A DNA stretch of 64,000 bases from the NCBI GenBank assembly GCA_950097015.1, contig CATNEN010000033.1:1302001-1366000 (forward strand). Direction: 5' to 3'. A model generated the notes under the pieces. It worked only from the letters and a program-made list of their open reading frames with translations. It had not been told where the DNA came from and ran no database searches. The stretch's first letter is position 1. Each line of letters begins with the position of its first letter. This document shows positions 46,193-57,700 of this stretch, piece by piece. The translations under genes were made by a program, and so were the position numbers. This stretch comes from Macrostomum hystrix. Lineage: Eukaryota > Platyhelminthes > Macrostomidae.

Positions 46193-48752
46193 ATGAATAA
46201 GGACGTCAGAATTTGTGCTGCAATCGGATGCCTATCCAAAAGTGGACAAGGCACGAAACCTGTCACCCTTTTTTCTTATCCAATCGGTGATCCGTATCGA
46301 CTAGCGCAGTGGAACAGCAATGTGCAAGCAAAGCCACATTTCAAATTCGGAGCTCGTAAGTTCCTTTGTGAGCTGCACTTCGAGCAGCGAGACATGCAGG
46401 CTCATGGGAGGAGCAAGCGACTGATGACTGGCGCAGTTCCGAAGCTTGAGTGGACTAAGCTTGAACCGCAAGAGCTCACTGACTTCCACGATCCAAACTC
46501 TTATGCAAACGAAGCTACTGGAGACTGTGAGTTTGAGATGCCGATGCCTGTCAGTTGCAGCGCGGCAACCACACGCACATCAGTCGACCCACCACCAAAC
46601 ACCCGACAGCGCCTGTTGATGCGGCTGAAGCACAAGAAGCGCACGATTAAGACTTTTGGTCCACGCGTTGCAAAATGGAAAAGTACCGAAGCGACCTTAA
46701 AACATGTAAAGCAAATGTTGACTTCTGAAGGTCTCAAGCTGTTTTCTTTACAACCACGAAATACCGCAGGTGGTTTCAATAACCACGTCAAAGACTTCGC
46801 CGAGAGGATCAACTTCTGCTCTCCAAAAGCATATCGAGAGTTGAGAAAATTCATGCACCTCCCTTCGCCGTCAACCTTGCGGTCTTGGATTGGAGCAGTG
46901 GATGGCAGGCCTGGCATTTCCATTGCTGGAGTCAAGAAGGTTGGAGCCCTATCGAAACAGATCTTCGATGGCGTCGCTTGCAACGACTGGACTCTAGTCA
47001 TTGATGGCATGCATCTTCGAAAGGAGTTGTGTTGGGAAGCTAGCGAAGGAAGAGTGGTCGGCTATTGTGACTCAGGGATCCATGAAAATTTAGGTCACAA
47101 ACTTGCTTCTGAGGCAATCGTTGTCATGGCCTGCCATCTTCAGCGCCCGTGGAAAGTGCCAGTTGCCTACATTTTGGCCGCTGCAACATCCCCGGTTCAA
47201 CAAGTGGAGCTTTTGACGCGTACTATTAGCGCAATGAACGATGAGGGCGTCGTTGTACGCGCGCTCGTGTCGGACGGTTGCTCTGCGAACCTTGCGACGT
47301 ACAGGAAACTTGGAGCTGAGCTGCCGTCTAGTCCTTATTTCCAAATCGGTTCGCAACCAGATCGCATATTCGCATTCATTGACAACAGTCATTTGATAAA
47401 GTTGGTGCGCAATTCGCTGGCCGATTTGGGAGTATTCGTTGTTCACGATCGCATCATCAACTGGCACTATCTGGAACTATTGCACAATCTGCAAGAAGCT
47501 GAGGGGGTTCGAATCGGAAATCGGCTGACAAAGAAATGCATTGAATTGTGGCAGCGACACAAGATGAAGGTCTGCTTGGCTGCACAGACAATCAGTTCGT
47601 CCGTCGCTGACGCTCTCACATTCCTAAAGGAGCTTGGAGTTTCGGATTTCCAAAATTGTGATGAAACGGTCCGCTTTATTGCATTGATGGACCATCTGTT
47701 CGACATCTTCAACTCGAGGTGAGCCGGTATATTTAACCAAAATAGCATAAAGACGCGCAATCATGGCCTTTAAATTTGCATCCGTTTTTTGCAGGACTCC
47801 GTCGGCGTCAGGCTGGAAAGGTCCCATTTGGAAGTCGCAAGCAAGCCTTTCGACCACATTCGCGTTTCTCGATGAGGCGCGCGACTACATTCGCAGCCTC
47901 TACACGATTAATGGCGTACCGCTGATTGAGAGTCGGCGAAAAACATGGGCTGTAGGATATTGCAACAATATCACAGCCCTGAAGCTGTTACTTCAGGACA
48001 TTTTCTATCAGCCGTCTGCTTGCTTTAAGTACCTCCTGACGTACCGTTTATGCCAAGACCCGCTGGAACACTTCTTTGGTGAGATTCGTCAGAGAGGTGG
48101 TTTTAATAACAATCCGAACGTTCAGCAGTTCAGGTACGCTTATCGGGCGATTTTGGCGCACAGGACTGGATCTGTCGGGCACTGGTCCCTCTCGACACAG
48201 ATTTCACCTCCGCCTGGACTCTCCACCTCTGCTTCTGCCAGTGTACAAGATGAAATCGAGGATCCACCGCAATTAGCACTCAGCCTCATTAGCCAGAATG
48301 TCGGCTGCTACATCGCTGGATTCATTGGCAGATGGCTTACAAACAGACTGTCTTGCGAAAACTGCAAGGCATCTCTTCATTGCGAGATGCACACCAACCT
48401 GCTTACTACTCTCAAAGATCGCGGTCGTCTTTTTCGACCATCAGCATCACTTTGCCGACTGGCGAACATTTGCGAGTCGGCTGTGAAAGGAGTCAGAACT
48501 GACGAACTGTCTCTAGACATACTCGATCGTCTACTTCCAATCTGCATCCAACAGGGTATCGAGTTGTCACTCTTCGCTCACGTTTGCAGCAATAGAGCAC
48601 CCGAAGAAAACCATCAATATTTTCTAGTGCAGGCGATTTCTAAGAAATATCTTTGCATTCGGTTGCGGCATGTACTTCGGAGGCTTAACGCTGTGAACAC
48701 AACAACTGTGCGTCAGATGCTAACAAAAAAAATTATTTTCATGGGTCAGTGA
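46193..48752 (+). CDS. THAP9-like P-element transposase
   Basis: Exons 46193-47718 and 47795-48752 join across a 76-bp GT-AG intron to give 827 aa. An in-frame ATG at 46121 would add 24 residues. The N-terminus is a THAP zinc-binding DNA-binding domain: C8, C13, W40, C59 and H62, followed by AVPKL. The catalytic region shows VIDGMHL, VSDGCSAN and FIDNSHLIKLVRN, which match acidic and RNase H-like blocks of P transposases. The second exon carries the C-terminal family block EHFFGEIRQRGGFNNNPNVQQF, here at about codon 615, typical of THAP9 and P elements. Such enzymes cut and paste the element using GTP as a cofactor. The fly P element has three introns, one spliced only in the germline; here I see one. 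Confidence 0.93.
47719..47794 (+). other. 76-bp intron of the transposase gene
   Basis: It begins gtgagc and ends ttttttgcag after a T-rich tract. Splicing joins ...FNSR to TPSASGW... in frame; retention gives a stop right at the donor (gag gtg agc reads aac tcg agg tga). Confidence 0.85.
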
Positions 48753-49014
48753 CTTCAAATTAGCATTGTGCGGGTGACGCCTTGAATTTATTGTCTTTAC
48801 TTGACTCTCCTTTGTCTTGCGCGGTTTGCTTGCAACTCATTTGGCTGTTTGTTTTCGCCTTTTATTGTTTGTTTGTTTGCTGTCTGTCTACGTGCTTGTT
48901 TGCTTACTTGCCTGCTTTCGTGTCTGTTTTGTATTAATTCCCTTACATATTCGTTTTCTTCTTTGCTTGCCTTCACATTTGCAATAGTTTCACTTATCCT
49001 ACTAAGTATACTTA

Positions 49015-49160
49015 TAAATAAAGGTTTGCAGCTTCTGCAGCGGCAATTTGTCTATGTGTGAAAGTACGGCATTCTGAGCTTCTTGTGATGCTGGTGCTTG
49101 TCTATGGCTAGGACCAAAAAAATCGAGCTTCTGGCGATCCAGTTATATTATTCATCCATG
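49015..49160 (-). repeat. P-element 3' terminal inverted repeat
   Basis: Reverse complement of 45983-46122. It ends at 49160, directly next to the 8-bp target duplication. Confidence 0.93.
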
Positions 49161-49516
49161 GATTTAACCATGGACAATTATCATTAACTTTTGCGGGCAT
49201 AGCGATGATTTTTCAGGGCGTCAATGAGAACACTTTTGCCTTGAATATATCTATGGTATTTTTTATTTTAAATAGCAAATAACGATGAAACATAGAAACA
49301 TACGAATTCAAACAGCGGTCCAGCAGTTTTTTTCTCACACGCATGAAATAAACAACCAGTTAGTAAAAGTTTGTCTTATTCGCAGTTCATTATCGAAACT
49401 ATCAGACTGCAAGTAAACTAGTCCTTCAGGCCGTGGATCTCGAACTTACAATTTTGAAATGTTCCGGAAAAATTCACACTGATCGATGGACCTTGCGAAG
49501 GCGACTCAGCTTGTCC

Positions 49517-50784
49517 TTAGGCATGATGAACATTGCAGTTAGACATTGTTTCCTTTATCGACATCACACCAATAGGGCCCACACGTTTAACGCGCACGGT
49601 CGATACACTGGCGTCGACGGACAATGCTTCTGACATTGCTCGAAAGTCGGCGTCTCTCCTCATCCTGGAGTAACGTTCCACACTCTCTGGGTTTTTGTGT
49701 CCCGTGTTACTAGCAATCACTGAATTCGAAAATCCGTGCTCTTTCAAAATCGTAACGTGGGTTACGCGAATACAATGATTCGTGTAACACTTGAGACCAT
49801 GATTATTCGAAAGTTGACTCATGAGTTGATCGATCGTATTTTTGCCAACCGTACGGGATACACAGTACCAGCGCTTATCTTATGTACCTTTTGAAACGTT
49901 GACACACGGCTTCGGGAAAAGCGACTCGATGCGCAGGTCGTTTAGGCACTGCAGGTAGATCTTTAATGCAGCATCGGGACAATTTTGATTTTCAGAATCC
50001 GAATACATGCGTGCCTGCTTAGCATCATGGAATTCGGTCTTCTTCAGAGATGCCTTCGAATTCTTACTTAGAAGGTCATGATTCAGTGCGACATAGTCAC
50101 GGCCTTCAGAATCTTCTAAAAACACGCAACTCTCCTTAGTCAGCGTTGGTAGAGTTTCTCGTCCACGCAGTCCAAAATAATAAATTAGATGAAACATGAT
50201 GAATTTAGATGAAATTAGACCTCCTGCTGCAGTATGACACCATTTGACCTATCAAAATAGCCCATGATTTTCTGCAGGTCATTATTTTCAATTGCAGCAA
50301 ATCTGTCTCGGGATTTTGGCTGATTGGCTAGCTTGTACATCGATACCAACATCCGATTGGCATTCGCGAAAGCAATGTCCGCAATAATATTAATATCCGG
50401 ACGGTTCAGACAGAAGAAGCGATGCAGTCCGGCTCGAACGCAGATAAGACTTGCTGGAGCATAGTACTGCTCGTCCTTTGTTCGCAATCTCGAATAGAAG
50501 AAGCGTAAATAGTTAGCCAAAATAGACCTTGGAATTTGTAACAGGTCAGTTGACAGCTTGCTTGCTACCAAAAATCTCTTGAAGCGGTTCAAATTTTCCT
50601 CCATCTGCCGTGCAGAAGAATCGGGCAGGTGATCTCGCTCAAGCTGATTCAACTCCTGCATCACGTCCTCCGGAACGTCTTGAATCTCCTCAGACTCCAT
50701 CTTGCGCGCGAATTCCTCGCTTAGTTCTTCCAAATACCGACTGTTCGATTCTGATGATATCCAAGGTAACTCTTCGGTTGACAT
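49517..50784 (-). pseudogene. Crypton-type tyrosine recombinase, disrupted
   Basis: Three open pieces read as one protein of about 415 residues: 50215-50784 (starting MSTEELPWISSE), 49880-50197 and 49517-49879. They resemble the Crypton-derived recombinase family found in ZMYM2, QRICH1 and KCTD1. The catalytic set is recognisable: R in YYFGLRGRE, HxxR in NHCIRVTHV, H in TGHKN and the nucleophile Y in SVERYSR. Two lesions break it. About 20 extra bases with a small local duplication near 50196-50215 shift the frame, and a TAA at 49880-49882 stops it before RWYC. A tiny intron over the TAA cannot be excluded, but the first break looks like true damage. Cryptons move by recombinase, not DDE chemistry. 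Confidence 0.83.
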
Positions 50785-50944
50785 ACCGGAGACAATTTCT
50801 CCAGGCATATTGGAAAAATTAATTAAATGTTTGATCATGGTTAGACCGTCAAAAAAAGAGCTAAATCCTGGCAGAGTTAAAATTACAGCGCTTCTCTGGA
50901 AGCCGGGGCAAGTTAAATTTTTTTTAAAGAAATATTTGTCTATG

Positions 50945-51005
50945 GTACAGAGTGGGGGGGCTTTGCCCACTTCTTGTGTGGGCTTCGCCCCCCACACCCC
51001 CAGAT
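50945..51005. repeat. GC-rich imperfect palindrome upstream of the Crypton
   Basis: Around 50953-51000 the runs gggggggctttgccc and gggcttcgccccccac can pair, in strong contrast to the AT-rich surroundings. It lies about 170 bp upstream of the recombinase start and may belong to the Crypton's 5' region. Confidence 0.5.
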
Positions 51006-51204
51006 TTCACCCACGCTTCTTCTTTTAGTTGTCTATGGTAAATAATAAGCTATAATACAACATGGAACCCGGAATTTTCGACATGTCTGTTGCCTAAAGC
51101 AGGCATCAATGTACTCGTAGAATTTTGAGGGCGCGTAAGCGCCCGAACTAAATTCTACATTGATGCCTTGCAAAAAGCAATGTTTATATTATATTGTTTA
51201 GATG

Positions 51205-51352
51205 CCTTAATGTCTGCCCGCTGTCTGATTTCGTATTCTCGAGTTGGCCATAGACAGCAGTCACTGCTTGGCGCAGCAGAAAGCTCAGTGTCCAATTACG
51301 TACTTTACGTGCTAAAAAAGCCAGCTGTCCCAATTAGACCGCAAAATTTTGT
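51205..51352 (-). repeat. Inverted dispersed repeat, right copy
   Basis: Reverse-complement partner of 45030-45178, with an extra ~10 bp (acgtactttacgt) inside. Confidence 0.8.
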
Positions 51353-51462
51353 AATAGTGCATGCTATAATTTACTGTTTCGTAGCAACGATTTGCCCTTA
51401 GGGGATCTTATTATCGGCGCAATGTCTTTGTCTCTTAGCAACATATTGAAGTCGCTTATTGT

Positions 51463-52885
51463 TCAGCGACCCGCTTCACTATTACAAGCCAGCTCCGCCT
51501 GGGACATGACGCGACAGATGTGAACCTTCAGAGACTGAAGGTGGTTCAGCAGCTCGGCAGAAGCTGGGTCCTGCTGGCTCGCCCTCAGCTGGGAGATTCG
51601 GTGGTTCAGGTGGTCCAAGGGCGTCTTCCTGCACCGGTCCTTGGCCAGAAGGCCAATCAGATCCGAGTGAGGCTTTTGATTGGCCACGCAACTGATAAGA
51701 TGGTAGACCATTTGGATGGATTGAATGCTATCCAAGCACTTGGTGAAAGCGTAGTGAAAATGGTTTGTTCGTTCCGCTGCACCGCAGCAAAGCTGAGTGG
51801 GCGCAGCGTCGAAATCCAAAAAAATTGAAATCAGGTCAACTCGGCGCATCTTCAGGCTCAGCGACAGAGGTGTCTGGGGTTACGGAAAAATGTTTTTTTA
51901 TATTAGAAGGTTGTACGAGCTCGTATTTCCATAAGATTCGTGAACTTCTGAATTCATGGTACTTTCGTGTGGATTAGAATTCCGCAATTGAGTCATGGGA
52001 CCATTTAGATAACACAGCTTTGATAGGCTTACATGGCCGTTAATGTTGACCAAGTTAATGACCGGCAGCAACTTCTTTTGCCTTCTCAGTTCGCTTAGAA
52101 GGTAGTCTACATCTTCCTGACTACGACCTTGCATCACCGCATTGTGGAGCTGTCTGGAGTTTAAAATATAAAGTAAAAAATACTTTACGAACAGAAGAAG
52201 GACAAAAATACAAACAGTAGTATTGGAGATTCAATAGTGTTGGACATGTCTACTTTTCACAACACGCTTTTTAAGCGTTTCGTGTAAAGTGGTTTAGTCC
52301 CACGCCACCACACTACCTGCTGCTTCCGCCGTTGTTTGCGTCTTTGTGGGGCTGTTGGTTACTAAAACTAATCTTGTGTACTTTATGAGTGCTCCAGGCT
52401 CTGCGATTGAAATCAGAAGATATAGATTTTGCTAGCAAATGACGGCTAGCAAATGGGTAACCACTAATATGCTAATAATCCACTAGTAAGCGAACCACTA
52501 ATAAGCAAAATTGGAGACTGCTCAATGTGCACATTGCTTGCGGGTAACTAATCGACATCAACTGTATTGGGTGCCTCACGTGTTGAAGTTATCGTCAACT
52601 AGCAGTGCCTGTGGATTAATCTTCTTCAGCAGGGCTAAGCGTGTTGTAGAGGATAGGCCTGGCCCCTTGTCAGATGTCGGGAAGGTTGTATGTGCCGGCT
52701 GTGTGGGTACTGGCGGGTGCGGCGGCAATGGAGGGGCAAGCTGGGGCTCATTGATAACGACATTCGCTGTGCTTCCCGGGATTCGGCAAGCGGCATCGTC
52801 ACAATTGGCACCATGAGCGGATCCATTTAGCAGTTCTAGTAGACTGTCAAGGCATTCGGCTGACTGGTCCAAAGCCTGCGGCGGC

Positions 52886-52942
<57 letters not shown>

Positions 52943-53232
52943 ATGGCGAAGTTGTCCCAATGTTGTTCTGGCGACTGGGCACCATAGGGAGTCACTGGAC
53001 TCGGAATGTAGTGCTGCATCAGTAAGTGGTCAGATTGTAGCGACTGCGAGACCGTAGGCGGCGCGCTAGTCTTCGCGAGTTGCCGCAGTCCTTTGACGGA
53101 CTTGTTTTGCTGATCAATTCTCTTTGGTGACTTTGTGTAGATCTTAGTCGAGCTGACTTCGGCACTGTTGTCTTCCTCGTCTGAAATTCGCATGGCGCTC
53201 AATCCGGGCTCGACCTGCTGCGAATGGGCCAT
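51463..53232 (-). CDS. I-kappa-B/Bcl3-like ankyrin protein, copy B
   Basis: Three exons: 52580-53232, 52033-52153, 51463-51873; 394 aa, intact. I take the ATG at 53232 (MAHSQQVEPG). Exon 2 is 121 bp, exactly as in copy A, and the intron phases match. The N-terminal region has a basic patch (KSPKRIDQQNK), a run of 20 glutamines, an acidic/leucine motif (CLDSLLELLNG) and a Pro-rich stretch. The ankyrin part reads QLHNAVMQ, then VINLVNINGHTPLSLSLK across the junction, then IFLDFDAAP and DRCRKTPLDHL. Exon 1 is strongly diverged from copy A, while part of exon 3 is almost identical at the DNA level. Function inferred as for copy A: a possible NF-kappa-B-binding or transcriptional co-regulator. Confidence 0.75.
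52887..52942 (-). repeat. CAG/CTG trinucleotide run coding polyglutamine
   Basis: An almost uninterrupted CTG run on the plus strand codes 20 glutamines in exon 1 of copy B. Copy A has only a short glutamine stretch at the matching place. Confidence 0.95.
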
Positions 53233-54780
53233 GCTTGTTGAGTGCAACTCTGAGAGTTAGTTTCTTTAGTGGCCTGGCACCCCTCTTATGGGTAGTTCTG
53301 TTTTTACTGAACGCCGTGGGCTTACTGAGTGAGGCGGAGGGCAGAAAGAGAAGTTCAAAAGATGGACTAAACAACAGAAATACAGAGAGAGACATGCAAA
53401 GACTCTACTAATTATTAGAAATGCCCAACCTGCCCTCGTGTGTACATTTGGCATCAGCAAATTTTTTGATGCATGCGTTTGCTTGTTGTATGCGATTACA
53501 TCCGTGTCAGACTCACCTCGTCGCTAAAATGCAACAAGGAAAGCCACTAAATTTTCTACCAAGTGGTTAAGGTTTTTACCTTGATACTAGCTGCGTACAT
53601 CGCAATAAGCTATGTACGCATGTAGAGATGTTAAACTATTCTCTTTTTAACTATTGAGATATAAATATCAGTTTCTAATTGTACTAGTGTAAAACTTTTC
53701 TGCAGAATGTACCTCGGAAAAGCAAGGCTTGTTTTGAAGGTTTTTGTGCTTATACCTTCATGCTTTACGCGTATCCATATGCCCCATTTTCAAGGTCATC
53801 GGTTTTGCAGATGCCACACTCTGGCTATGACTTACACATAAATAAGCTTATACTTGCTAAGTATCAAGCCTCTCTCACCTCCGCCCGCTCGGTATGTGCG
53901 TTTATACAGCCAATGTGCGTTTGTACAGCCAATGTGCGGTGTCCAGCTTTGCTATAGAGGGACAGCACAGACTCTCAGTGGGGCAGGTTTCGCGTCTTGC
54001 ACACTGTTTCTCTTTTCTCTTAAACGAAAAGGGAACCTCCTTCTGTTTATCATATTCTCATGGCAGAACAGCTAGCACAATACGAGCTATTCACAGAGAA
54101 GGTAGCATTCCCAGAAGCAAAGTAATAAACTCAGAATAGTGTAACATAACCGACTTATTTGCAATTCAAAAGCATTTCGCTGCTTGTTTACCACTTGACT
54201 AATTTTCTAAATTAGGTTGCGAATTTGATCTTTTAGCCGATAACAGACGGAAGGTCGAAAAATGGAAGCACTTTGCTGCGAGCGAAAGCAAAGAAATAAA
54301 ATAATTTACATACGAGCGTCCATTTCAAGACAGGAGTATTCAGATTAGCATATTCGGAGCTTGAATAAATTTTATAAGTAGTCCAATCCAGAATGGCAAA
54401 TAATTGTACTTCTACGAGGGCTATCCAAAAGTAGCGTATCATGTGATTTTACACAGTCTTAAAGCGGCTAGTCCCGACTTTATATAGATTCAAACATCTC
54501 TTAAAACAGACATGGAACCTAAAGTTATGAACAAAAAATTAACAGGACCTTGACCATAGATATGTTTGAGTCAGTAAAGAAGCTATTGGAGCAAGTACAC
54601 TTCTCAACCAAAACTTCTTTCTCAAGCTGCTGGTACACGGATATGTCTCTGGAAAAAAACACAATGAAAACATGAAGCAGCAGAGTATGTCACTTGACAT
54701 TGGCTTCAGTGTCTCTTGTTCCCTCTTCTTGCTTCGCCAATGATCATGGATGTGCATTCGAGTGTTGCCCAGAGGATTGA
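53233..54780. other. Spacer between copy B and the DCX-EMAP gene
   Basis: 5' flank of copy B and 3' flank of the DCX-EMAP-like gene. Near 53895-53940 the phrase cagccaatgtgcg occurs twice with an atgtgcgttt partner. No gene seen. Confidence 0.45.
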
Positions 54781-57700
54781 TTAACTCTTGAGTCCACTTG
54801 CGCTAACAGGCACCAAGCCTTCAGGCAGGGACCACAGCTGGATGAAGCCTTCTTGAGTTGCTGCTACAATCGTTGTGTCCTGGAACGCGAATGCCATGTC
54901 TGTTGGCAGCGACGCAAAAGGCACAGCTTCGACGGTGGTCAGTGGAGTCTATGAAACAGGTCAAGGGGTTCATGAAGAAAAATAGTATTATTATTACTAT
55001 AGCAATATCATACGTAATTTTCTGTGAGTGAACGAGTAGCCCGTTTGACTTCTGGCACCAAGTTTCCTCTGCTCGAATCCGCAGTTAGGCCCCATTAATT
55101 TGGAGTGCAGCCCCGAAGAGAAGACTCAGGGCTTTCTGCGATTTACCACCAAGGGTCAACCCCGAGGGCACAGTGAGAGTGTACACTGCCTGACGATGAG
55201 GAACTCAGGGCAGATGTATACACCTTGAGTGAGTGTGATTCCGTGTACGTATACTCTGGCTATGGGTCGACTTTCGCGTCGACAATGAAGCTCCAGTGGT
55301 CACTGCAAATATCACAATGAGTACGGAGTTTTCTATATCACGCCAGAATTGATTCACCCACAAGCTAATTAAAATTCGTCCAACAAACCTCCCCAGGCAG
55401 AAACGGGTAGGCGCGGACTTCCAGCTTGCCGTCTCCAGAGCACGAGGCCAGCAGTCGAGAGCTTGACGAAAGAGTCGACAAACATTGAGCATCTCGGCGC
55501 GCTTCAACGCCTCGAATCAAAGATTCGCTGTCAAAGCACCGTTCGTCAATTTTGGCGTCGGGAGACGTTGGCCGCATCGTTGGAGCTGACCCTGAATGTT
55601 GATAAGAGTGCGAGTTTGACATCATTTTTAATTTTTAGAATGTACAGTAAAGACTAGACAAACAAGCTATGACATAAGTGTAACGGAAAGTGTATTTTAA
55701 ATAAGCTTTGTCAGCTAGTACAGGATCATGCATAAACTTAGATTTTCTACATGAACCTTCAATGTCCCAGAGCAGACCGTACTGATTTGACCGTACTTGA
55801 GCAGAAAGCAGACAGTTTGTTGTCAGTTGCCATGATGTCGAGCCAGCTAAAAAAGTTAATCTACAGAAAAATTGTCCCTTTTACTGCAACGGCATTCGAG
55901 TCATCGCGTCACAGAGAGTTCCACCCGACTCTCACACAGCTTCACCAGCAGCTCCTCGCACTGGCTCCTCAGCAGGTGGCCGCTAGGCGACCAGTCCAAC
56001 CTGCGAACAGGAGACGAGTGGCCAAGTACAACAAGCGACGCTGCCGAGCCGGGAAAGGCGGCCGGACAGATGTCTGGGGAGTCCAGAGTAGAGCCCGTGC
56101 GCAACAGGCGCAAACTGCCGTCCCGGCATCCGATGGCTAGGATTGCACCGTCTGTAAGGTTGGTTCGGGTGTTATGTGCCCTGATCAACAACGATGCTGA
56201 ATTTCATGCGAATTACCTGGACTGAAGGAAACTGCGGTCACTCCGATGTCTGAAATAAAATTTAAAGCGTTTTTTAATTTAAGTTGCGAAACGGCCAAAA
56301 CGAGTTAGATAGCTCAAGAGAGTAGCTTGGAACGCCAAAAGCAGGCGTCACCTTAGCTCTCAGTTAAACTCTCTCACGCACTCTTCCGATCGCTGGTTGC
56401 GCAGGAAGCGAGCAGCTCGCCGTTCTCGCTATCAAGCACCACAATCCGCCCGTCCGCTGCGCCAGCTACTATGTGGCGACCGTCCGGCGGACGCCAGGAT
56501 ACACAGTTCAGCGGCACTGCGCCGCCTGCCGCAGCTGCTTCTGCGGACGTCGCTTGCGACCGCCAAAGTCGACGTCGTCTCGACCAGCCGCAGACGTATC
56601 CATCAGCGCCGACTGTGACGAATCCGACTCGTCCGCGACGCGACCCAGCAGGACGCGTTGCTATGGCGACCCTGCCGATACCAGGGTGAACGCAACCGGC
56701 GAGATGGCAGAAGCTGCCAGCCAGCGAGCCTTCGAGGAGCTCACCGGAAGCGGTGATAAGCGCCAACCGACCATCAGAGCCCAGGGTAGCAACTGACACC
56801 AGCGGAGATGTCGGAGACAACGAATGCAGCTAAGGTTTTTTCAGTTGGGATGAGACATTGTATTCTTGGTTTTGTCTAAGTTTGGCAGATCTTTGAATCG
56901 TAATCAGCACAATAGTCTCTCTCACAATAGTCTCCTTCACTAATTCGTAGTCGTTGAAGGTGTCCCAGACTCGAATGCAGTTGCCGGACGCAGAGAGTAG
57001 GGTTCCATCTGGTAGAGCCTGTAAGCAGCTCACTGGACCCTTTAGTATAGTTAATGTACACAGTGATGCATTTTCAGTACCGTTCAAGGCTCACTAACCA
57101 TACAACAATAAAACCAGCTCCTAAAATTTAGCGACCGAATCGAAAAATTGTTGTCTACCTTTGATATACGAGCTAGATAGAAACCATTCGGTTAAGTCCA
57201 TCACTCCATCCACCCGTCACCCACCTTGCAAAACTCACCGGATGAGGTTGACCATCGAGATTTTTCGATGACCACGGTCGAAAAGAGTCATCGTCATGCC
57301 GAGTCCACACTCGTAGACGTCCGTCAGAGCCGCCTGCTACGGCATTGCCCGCTAGATCAAAGACGAGGCACAGCAGCCTCGGTTGAGATGTCGAGGGTGA
57401 TGCAGTCGATGATCCAGAAGGCGAAAGGCCGCCGGCACTGCGCGTGTCCAGCAGCAGCGCCTCCCCACCGAAGAGACGCCAAAAGTGCGCATGTCCTCGG
57501 CCTACTGATACCACGCCAGTGAAAGCCTCTTTTACGTCGAGGATTTCACTCTCGCTAAAGCCATCGCCATCGTTCAGGTTATCCACATTGATGCTTGGCC
57601 GAAAGATCGCGCGTCGGACTCCACGACCGTCGGTCTTTGTTCGGGCAAGCGTGTGGCCTGCCGACCAGTCATATATCACCAAGGACTGTCGTGAGTTGGC

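Larger units (their letters stand above)
45983..49160 (+). mobile_element. Intact P-element-like DNA transposon
   Basis: A 3178-bp element with terminal inverted repeats of about 140 bp. Both ends start CATGGATGAATAATATAACT (the right end read on the minus strand). It is flanked by identical 8-bp duplications GATTTAAC at 45975-45982 and 49161-49168; 8 bp is the duplication size of the P superfamily. Inside is one transposase gene with a short intron and no stop or frameshift in the spliced frame. The repeats are nearly identical apart from a small indel at their inner ends. Everything needed for an autonomous copy seems present; whether it moves is unknown. Confidence 0.95.
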
